5,008 nt of DNA from Ga0077527 sp021300125 (GTDB lineage Bacteria; Pseudomonadota; Gammaproteobacteria; Burkholderiales; SG8-41), in the NCBI GenBank assembly GCA_046339595.1, contig JBKDUF010000092.1, positions 1-5,008 of the forward strand, read 5' to 3'. Positions 1 through 5,008 of the stretch are shown here, piece after piece. Under the pieces are notes generated by a model that saw only the letters and a list, made by a program, of their open reading frames with translations, searched no databases and had not been told where the DNA came from. The translations under genes and the position numbers were made by a program. Within the stretch, counting starts at the first letter, position 1. The number at the start of each line of letters is the position of its first letter.

Positions 1-1
1 G

Positions 2-136
2 CGCCACCTGCGCATCGGCTACAACCGGGCTGCCCGGCTGATCGAGCAGATGGAACGCTCCGGACTGGTGTCGCCGATGCAGGCCAACGGCAACCGTGAA
101 GTGCTGGCGCCGGCGCCGCAGGGCGAAGCCGAGTGA
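2..136 (+). CDS. ftsK: DNA translocase FtsK, C-terminal end (partial, 5' end outside window)
   Basis: The open frame from base 2 to the TGA at 134-136 encodes the last 44 residues of a protein that begins before the window. It reads RHLRIGYNRAARLIEQME, then SGLVSP and NGNREVLAP, which is the winged-helix gamma domain at the C-terminus of FtsK/SpoIIIE translocases. In this family the gamma domain recognises the polar KOPS octamers that steer the hexameric motor toward dif, and it activates XerD for chromosome dimer resolution at the division septum. The RIGYNRAARLIEQME helix and the NGNREVL wing are close to the E. coli sequence as I remember it. The motor and membrane domains are not visible, so nothing can be said about them. 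The stop overlaps the next gene's GTG start (GTGA), and the following lolA and rarA support the assignment because ftsK-lolA-rarA is a conserved order. Confidence 0.95.
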   Translation, partial: RHLRIGYNRAARLIEQMERSGLVSPMQANGNREVLAPAPQGEAE

Positions 137-471
137 GCGCCGGTAAACGCCGGGGGCTGCCAGGCGTTCTTGCTGTCTTGTCCGGCGTCCTGATGATCCT
201 CTGCTGCATTGTCCTGAGCGTGCCCGTGATGGCCCAACCGGAAGCGCCGCGGGGCATGGCATTCGATGTCTACATCCGCCTCGAGCACGGCATGACCGAG
301 GGTGAGCTGGTGCTGCGCGCCGGCCGGCCCGACCACCAGTCCCTTGACAATCCCCGCGATGGCGTGAAGACCTTTTACTACTACCCCACACCGGCCAATC
401 CCCACCTGACCACGGTGACGCTGCGTTCGGGGCGCATCGCCAACATCGAACGCATCCGCCGCAACCCATGA
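133..471 (+). CDS. Small exported protein, BamE/SmpA-OmlA-like, function unknown
   Basis: This 112-residue protein has a basic N-terminus (KRR at 5-7), a hydrophobic stretch at about 9-33 and a plausible signal peptidase I site after VMA (A34), so it is probably periplasmic. C24 and C25 lie inside the hydrophobic core without a lipobox, so I do not call it a lipoprotein. The mature part resembles the BamE/SmpA-OmlA fold: GMTEGELVLRAGRPD at about 53-67 matches the family's 'GMT..ev...lG.P' turn, followed by an aromatic strand (FYYYP, 81-85) and a closing 'TTVTLRSGRIANIERI' segment (93-108). Related folds often bind envelope proteins, but this one lacks the lipid anchor of true BamE, and I do not know its role. 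The GTG start at 133 overlaps the ftsK stop by 4 bases. The next in-frame ATG (codon 21) would remove the charged n-region, so GTG is preferred. Its own stop overlaps the lolA start by 4 bases, suggesting coupled translation and an envelope role. Confidence 0.8.
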   Translation: MSAGKRRGLPGVLAVLSGVLMILCCIVLSVPVMAQPEAPRGMAFDVYIRLEHGMTEGELVLRAGRPDHQSLDNPRDGVKTFYYYPTPANPHLTTVTLRSGRIANIERIRRNP

Positions 472-1076
472 TCCGGCTGCTGGCATTGCTGTGCCTGCTG
501 GCGCCGGCGGTGGCCGCAGCGTCAGCCACCGAGGCGCTGAAAAATTTTCTGGGCCAGACCCAGACCCTGCGCGCGCGTTTCGCGCAGATGGTGCTCGACA
601 AGAACCTGAAGCCCTTGCAGCAGGCCCAGGGCGTGATGCAGTTCTCCCGGCCGGGCAAGTTCCGGTGGGATTACCAGAAACCCTATGAGCAGGTGATTGT
701 CGGCGACGGCTCGCGGCTGTGGATCCACGACAAGGATCTCAACCAGGTCACCGTGCGCAAGCTCGACCGCGCGCTGGGGGCGACCCCCGCCGCGCTGCTC
801 GCCGGCAGCAACGAGCTGGAGCGCGATTTCACGCTGAAAAATCTCGGTTCTGACAAGGGACTGGACTGGCTCGAGGCCGTGCCCAAAAACCGTGACACCA
901 TCTTCGAGCGCATCCGCATGGGCTTCGGCAAATCGGGCCTGGAGGCGATGGAATTGCGCGACCAGTTCGGTCAGGTCACGGTGATCACCTTCGCCGATGT
1001 GGAGCGCAATCCCAAGCTGCCCACCGAGCTGTTCCGTTTCACGCCGCCCAAGGGCGCCGACGTGATCACCGAATAG
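468..1076 (+). CDS. lolA: Outer-membrane lipoprotein carrier protein LolA
   Basis: LolA is the periplasmic chaperone that takes lipoproteins from the LolCDE ABC transporter and hands them to LolB at the outer membrane. The 202-residue product has a short signal peptide (MIRLLALLCLLAPAVAAASA) with cleavage likely near residue 20. Typical features of the mature protein are the start ATEALKNFLGQTQTLRARFAQ, the 'QGVMQFSRPGKFRWDY' strand pair (54-69), 'GDGSRLWIHDKDLNQVTV' (79-96) and the C-terminal 'FRFTPPKGADVI' (189-200). R61 in SRPGKFRW aligns with the arginine (R43 of mature E. coli LolA) known to be important for lipoprotein transfer. The length matches the family (about 200 residues with signal). 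The ATG overlaps the upstream stop as ATGA and there is no clear ribosome binding site, so translation is probably coupled. The gap to rarA is 6 bases. No lolB is visible in the window. Confidence 0.95.
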   Translation: MIRLLALLCLLAPAVAAASATEALKNFLGQTQTLRARFAQMVLDKNLKPLQQAQGVMQFSRPGKFRWDYQKPYEQVIVGDGSRLWIHDKDLNQVTVRKLDRALGATPAALLAGSNELERDFTLKNLGSDKGLDWLEAVPKNRDTIFERIRMGFGKSGLEAMELRDQFGQVTVITFADVERNPKLPTELFRFTPPKGADVITE

Positions 1077-1082
1077 ACTTGC

Positions 1083-2405
1083 GTGAGCGACCTGTTCGCT
1101 AAACGGGCACCCGAGGCGCCGCTGGCAGAGCGCATGCGGCCGCGCACCCTCGACCAAGTCGCCGGACAGCAGCATCTGCTCGGTCCGGGCAAGCCGCTGC
1201 GTCTTGCCTTCGAGGCCGGCAAGCCGCACTCGATGATCCTGTGGGGGCCACCGGGTGTCGGCAAGACCACGCTGGCGCGGCTGATGGCGCAGTCTTTCGA
1301 TGCCGAGTTCATCGCGATCTCGGCGGTGCTCGCCGGCGTCAAGGAAATCCGTGAGGCCGTGGCCCGCGCCGAGGTCGTGCTGCAGCAGTCCGGCCGGCGC
1401 ACCATCCTGTTTGTGGATGAGGTGCACCGCTTCAACAAATCGCAGCAGGATGCCTTCCTGCCCTTTGTCGAGCAGGGACTGATCACCTTCATCGGCGCCA
1501 CCACCGAAAATCCGTCGTTTGAGGTCAATAGCGCGCTGCTCTCGCGCGCCGCGGTGTACGTGCTGCAACCGCTGACCGCCGACGATCTCGCTGGTCTGGT
1601 CCAGCGGGCCATAGGCAAGTCATTGTTTTCATTGGATTTATCGCCAGAGGCGTTGGCCAGCCTGGTGGCTTACGCCGACGGCGACGCGCGACGCCTGCTG
1701 AACCTGGTGGAGCAGGTGGCCACCGCGGCAGCGCAGGGCCGGCGCAATGCGGTGGACGAAGCGTTCGTCAAGGAGACCTTGACGCAGAGCCTGCGTCGTT
1801 TCGACAAGGGCGGCGACGCTTTCTACGACCAGATCTCGGCGCTGCACAAGTCGGTGCGCGGCTCGGCGCCGGATGCCGCGCTGTACTGGATGACCCGCAT
1901 GCTCGATGGTGGTGCCGATCCGCTGTATGTCGGGCGCCGGCTGATTCGGATGGCCGTGGAGGACATCGGACTCGCGGATCCGCGTGCGTTGCGCGTTACG
2001 CTCGATGCCTGCGAAACCTATGAACGTCTCGGTTCGCCCGAAGGCGAGCTCGCGCTGGCGCAGGCGGTGCTGTATCTCGCCGTCGCGCCCAAAAGCAATG
2101 CCGCCTACATGGCGTGGAACCGGGCCAAGGATCTGGTCCGCAACGACGCCTCGCGTCCGGTACCGGAGCACCTGCGCAACGCGCCGACCAAGCTGATGAA
2201 GGAACTGGGCTACGGCCGCGAATACCGTTATGCCCACGATGATCCCGGCGCCTACGCCGCCGGAGAGAATTACCTGCCCGACGGCATGAAGCCGCCGGGT
2301 TTATACGAGCCGACGGATCGCGGACTCGAAGCAAAGATCGCCGACAAGCTCGAGTATCTGCGCAAGCTCGATCGCGAACATGGCGGCGACAGCGGGAAGT
2401 CGTAG
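1083..2405 (+). CDS. rarA: Replication-associated recombination protein A (AAA+ ATPase RarA/MgsA)
   Basis: RarA is a tetrameric AAA+ ATPase related to clamp loaders and RuvB. It acts at stalled or gapped replication forks together with SSB. The 440-residue product carries Walker A GPPGVGKTT (55-63), Walker B ILFVDEVHRFNKSQQDAF (108-125), sensor 1 GATTENPSFE (138-147), an arginine-finger candidate in ALLSRA (R155) and a sensor 2 GDARRLLN (200-207). The C-terminal MgsA domain follows from about 250, with HKSVRGSAPDAALYW (255-269), APKSNAAY (335-342), HLRNAPTKLMKELGYG (363-378) and YRYAHDDPGAYAAGENYLP (381-399). Length and motifs match E. coli RarA (447 residues), with nothing missing. The start is GTG at 1083, 6 bases after the lolA stop. 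MSDLF followed by LAERMRP is where the family begins, and the next ATG (codon 18) would cut into it. No strong ribosome binding site is visible, which fits coupling to lolA. Confidence 0.97.
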   Translation: MSDLFAKRAPEAPLAERMRPRTLDQVAGQQHLLGPGKPLRLAFEAGKPHSMILWGPPGVGKTTLARLMAQSFDAEFIAISAVLAGVKEIREAVARAEVVLQQSGRRTILFVDEVHRFNKSQQDAFLPFVEQGLITFIGATTENPSFEVNSALLSRAAVYVLQPLTADDLAGLVQRAIGKSLFSLDLSPEALASLVAYADGDARRLLNLVEQVATAAAQGRRNAVDEAFVKETLTQSLRRFDKGGDAFYDQISALHKSVRGSAPDAALYWMTRMLDGGADPLYVGRRLIRMAVEDIGLADPRALRVTLDACETYERLGSPEGELALAQAVLYLAVAPKSNAAYMAWNRAKDLVRNDASRPVPEHLRNAPTKLMKELGYGREYRYAHDDPGAYAAGENYLPDGMKPPGLYEPTDRGLEAKIADKLEYLRKLDREHGGDSGKS

Positions 2406-2412
2406 AAAAACT

Positions 2413-2525
2413 TGAATTAACAGGATGGGCAGGATGTTCAGGATTAAAACCTTCAAAACAGAAGTGCCCGAGGTTCTATCCTGAATATCCTGCCCATCCT
2501 GTAAATTTATTTAAGTATTTGTTTT
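2413..2525. terminator. Probable bidirectional terminator for rarA and the convergent hydrolase gene
   Basis: The repeat hairpin starts 14 bases after the rarA stop and ends 35 bases before the hydrolase stop on the other strand. It is followed on the plus strand by a T-rich tract (AAATTTATTT, then GTTTTT at 2521-2526). On the minus strand it is followed by TTAATT and, a little further on, TTTTT (complement of 2406-2410). Neither U-tract directly abuts the stem and the loop is long, so this is not a textbook intrinsic terminator. Its position between converging genes makes transcription arrest in both directions the most likely effect. Confidence 0.45.
2420..2502. repeat. Long inverted repeat made of 9-base-spaced CAGGAT/ATCCTG hexamers
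   Basis: The left arm (2420-2444) and right arm (2478-2502) are reverse complements at 24 of 25 positions. The only mismatch (2436 G against 2486 T) would be a G-U pair in RNA. Within the left arm CAGGAT begins at 2421, 2430 and 2439. In the right arm ATCCTG begins at 2478, 2487 and 2496. All are exactly 9 bases apart. Beyond one mismatch the pairing continues through 2413-2418 with 2504-2509. Inside the 33-base loop, AACCT (2448-2452) can pair with AGGTT (2471-2475). It lies in the AT-rich gap between convergent genes. From memory, CAGGAT-rich units like this recur as dispersed intergenic palindromes in many environmental bacterial genomes. Copy number in this genome cannot be judged from one window. 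Confidence 0.85.
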
Positions 2526-2537
2526 TATTGAATATTT

Positions 2538-3413
2538 TTAGAAACCGTAGAGCCGCGCCGGATTGTCCACCAGCACCTTGCGCCGCTGCTGTTCATCCGG
2601 CACCCACTGCGCCAGCAGATCGGCCAGCACATCATCCTCGGGCATCAGCGCGCGCGCGCCCGGGTGCGGCCAGTCGCTGCCCCAGACGATGCGGTCCGGC
2701 GCTGCAGCCACCATCGCCCGCGCCATTGGCGTGACTTCCGGGTACAGCGGCGCATTTTTCGACACGAAGTACGGCCCCATGATCTTGGCCCAGCAGTGGT
2801 CGCGGACGACCAGGCGCAGCAGTGACTGAAATGCTGCCGACGTGATGCCATCGGCCGCAGGACAGCGCGCGAAATGGTCGATCACGATGTCGATCTTCAG
2901 CTGTGAAAGCTGTTCTTCCGCCTGCGGCATTTTCGGCAGGTCGAGGTAAAACTGCAGATGCCAGCCCAGCGCCTTCAGCCGTGGCGCAAGGCGCATGCCG
3001 TCGGCGAGTGTCAGGCCTTCGGTCTCCGAAGCCAGGTTGATGCGCACACCGCGTACGCCGGCTGCGTGCAGGTCTTCGAGTTCGCGATCCGACACATCGG
3101 CTTCCACCACCGCGATGCCGCGGAGCTGATGCAGGCCGGAGCGCAGCGCATCGACCATGCAGCGGTTGTCGGTGCCGTAGACGCTGGGTTGCACCAGCAC
3201 GCCGCGGTCGCAGCCGTTGTTTTTCAGCATGGCCACGTAGTCCGTGGTCAGTGCATCCGGCGGGATGTAGGCCGCCTGCGGCAGGTACGGAAAACGGTCC
3301 TGTGGCCCGAAGACATGGGCATGGCAATCGGTGGCGCCGGCCGGAAAGCAGGTCTGCGGCCTGCGGGCAGGTGGCCTGAAACCGGGAATGTTGGGGCTGC
3401 GGGTGTCTGGCAT
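2538..3413 (-). CDS. Amidohydrolase family 2 protein, LigI / 2-pyrone-4,6-dicarboxylate lactonase-like
   Basis: This 291-residue TIM-barrel metal-dependent hydrolase belongs to the amidohydrolase-2 group (COG3618 type). Members open lactone rings or hydrolyse related bonds in aromatic, sugar or sulfonated-aromatic catabolism. Visible signatures are DCHAHVFGP (29-37; metal ligands H31 and H33), GVLVQPSVYGTDN (71-83), VRGVRINLAS (120-129), IDIVIDHFAR (174-183; H180), WGSDWPHP (244-251; catalytic D247) and the C-terminal DNPARLYGF (283-291). There is no signal peptide, so it should be cytoplasmic. As I recall them, LigI metal and catalytic positions coincide, but some substrate-binding arginines do not (see findings), so the substrate is unknown. 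The ATG at 3411-3413 is the only start upstream of the HAH motif apart from rare codons. The ribosome binding site is weak (GAAAG). The gene is monocistronic here, convergent with rarA and divergent from serS. It interrupts an otherwise conserved rarA-serS order. No transporter or pathway partner is in view. Confidence 0.88.
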   Translation of the reverse strand: MPDTRSPNIPGFRPPARRPQTCFPAGATDCHAHVFGPQDRFPYLPQAAYIPPDALTTDYVAMLKNNGCDRGVLVQPSVYGTDNRCMVDALRSGLHQLRGIAVVEADVSDRELEDLHAAGVRGVRINLASETEGLTLADGMRLAPRLKALGWHLQFYLDLPKMPQAEEQLSQLKIDIVIDHFARCPAADGITSAAFQSLLRLVVRDHCWAKIMGPYFVSKNAPLYPEVTPMARAMVAAAPDRIVWGSDWPHPGARALMPEDDVLADLLAQWVPDEQQRRKVLVDNPARLYGF

Positions 3414-3451
3414 GGCGCTTTCGGTGCTCGGGGCTGTTTCGGGGAGGGCTG

Positions 3452-3481
3452 ACTGTAGGAGGGCGCCCTCCGGGGTGTCAA
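3452..3481 (-). promoter_or_regulatory. Candidate sigma-70 promoter of the hydrolase gene
   Basis: On the minus strand a perfect -35 box TTGACA (complement of 3476-3481) is followed after 18 bases by TACAGT (complement of 3452-3457; 4 of 6 matches to TATAAT). This would start transcription near 3445 and give a leader of about 30 bases before the ATG at 3413. The assignment rests on sequence match and position only. Confidence 0.5.
3458..3471. promoter_or_regulatory. Perfect 14-bp palindrome in the promoter spacer, candidate operator
   Basis: GGAGGGCGCCCTCC is its own reverse complement. It occupies the spacer of the candidate hydrolase promoter, directly touching the -10 box and ending 4 bases before the -35 box. 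A dimeric regulator bound here would sit under RNA polymerase. It also ends 13 bases before the -35 box of the opposing serS promoter. No regulator gene is in the window, so the binding protein is unknown. The G/C-only core raises the chance of a coincidental palindrome. Confidence 0.4.
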
Positions 3482-3484
3482 GAA

Positions 3485-3514
3485 TTGGCCCTGCATCGTG
3501 AAGTCAACGATAAT
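3485..3514 (+). promoter_or_regulatory. Candidate sigma-70 promoter of serS
   Basis: TTGGCC (3485-3490; 4 of 6 matches to TTGACA) is followed after 18 bases by GATAAT (3509-3514; 5 of 6 matches to TATAAT). Transcription would begin near 3521, giving a leader of about 70 bases to the serS ATG. Its -35 box is 3 bases from the -35 box of the opposing hydrolase promoter, so the two are back to back. I saw no convincing attenuator or riboswitch in the leader. Confidence 0.45.
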
Positions 3515-3591
3515 GTCGGCTCTTTTTAATCCATCGACCGGTCCGGTGCCGGGGCAGAATTGCGCTTTCGCCATTCCGGATACCCACTGCA

Positions 3592-4863
<1,272 letters not shown>

Positions 4864-4872
4864 GGCCCGGGC

Positions 4873-4881
4873 TGGTAGAAT
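4873..4881 (+). promoter_or_regulatory. Candidate extended -10 promoter for tRNA-Ser
   Basis: TGGTAGAAT contains the TGn extension and a -10 box TAGAAT (5 of 6 matches to TATAAT). The -35 region is poor (TGGAGC at 4853-4858, inside the end of serS). The sequence after the -10 is CGCGGCCC, a GC-rich discriminator of the kind typical of stringently controlled stable-RNA promoters. Transcription would start near 4888, leaving a 5' leader of about 30 bases for RNase P to remove. Confidence 0.5.
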
Positions 4882-4918
4882 CGCGGCCCTCGGCTCTCGG
4901 GCCTTGCCATCGGTTTCC

Positions 4919-5008
<90 letters not shown>

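Noticed and set aside
199..210. Cysteine pair in the N-terminus of the small exported protein as a lipobox
   Set aside because: The residue before the first cysteine is leucine and the cysteines sit inside the hydrophobic core, so a signal peptidase II site does not fit. The VMA/Q signal peptidase I site is better.
522..1568. Long minus-strand open frame of 348 codons opposite lolA and rarA
   Set aside because: It spans two strongly recognised plus-strand genes, has a low-complexity H/R/G/L-rich composition typical of antisense frames in high-GC DNA, and shows no family motif.
2632..3327. Minus-strand open frame of 231 codons within the hydrolase gene in another frame
   Set aside because: It has Arg/Ala/Pro/Gly-rich out-of-frame composition, while the overlapping hydrolase frame carries all the conserved motifs.
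3441..3448. GGGGAGGG, a match to the FtsK polar sequence GGGNAGGG
   Set aside because: Seven specified bases are expected about once by chance in a G-rich window of this size. A single copy says nothing without genome-wide strand bias.
2958..3452. Plus-strand open frame of 164 codons opposite the start of the hydrolase gene
   Set aside because: It is antisense to conserved hydrolase motifs, with no domain match or ribosome binding site that I can support.
3515..3591. Possible structured leader or attenuator in the serS 5' region
   Set aside because: Only short CCGG-type repeats and stems of 3-4 pairs were found. T-box control of synthetases is not expected in Proteobacteria, and no leader peptide rich in serine codons is evident.

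Overview
The window looks like chromosomal DNA from a high-GC proteobacterium. Betaproteobacteria are the most likely source, but a gammaproteobacterium cannot be excluded. The clues are strongly G/C-biased third codon positions, a RarA that reads very close to E. coli RarA, a LigI-type amidohydrolase of a kind common in Burkholderiales-like genomes, and the gene order ftsK - lolA - rarA - serS, which is also the order in E. coli.

The left part (1-2405) is a tightly packed plus-strand operon. It contains the last 44 codons of ftsK, a small exported BamE-like protein of unknown function (133-471), lolA (468-1076) and rarA (1083-2405). The first two junctions are 4-bp stop/start overlaps and the third is a 6-bp gap. 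I see no separate promoters, so these genes are probably transcribed and translated in a coupled way from upstream of the window.

The middle (2406-3591) interrupts this conserved order. It starts with an AT-rich convergent gap carrying a long hairpin repeat built from six copies of CAGGAT/ATCCTG at exact 9-base spacing. Next comes a minus-strand gene for a TIM-barrel metal-dependent hydrolase of the LigI / 2-pyrone-4,6-dicarboxylate lactonase group (2538-3413). Last is a divergent intergenic region with back-to-back candidate promoters. The hydrolase promoter has a consensus TTGACA box and a perfect 14-bp palindrome in its spacer, which is a good operator candidate.

The right part (3592-5008) holds serS, the seryl-tRNA synthetase, followed after 55 bases by a complete tRNA-Ser(CGA). 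That tRNA is a substrate of the enzyme encoded just upstream. It has its own extended -10 promoter and ends with an encoded CCA on the last base of the window.

Most of the window is core housekeeping: chromosome segregation, lipoprotein trafficking, replication-fork maintenance and tRNA charging. The accessory part is the hydrolase gene with its regulatory region and the neighbouring repeat. I found no CRISPR array, insertion sequence, phage gene or defence system.
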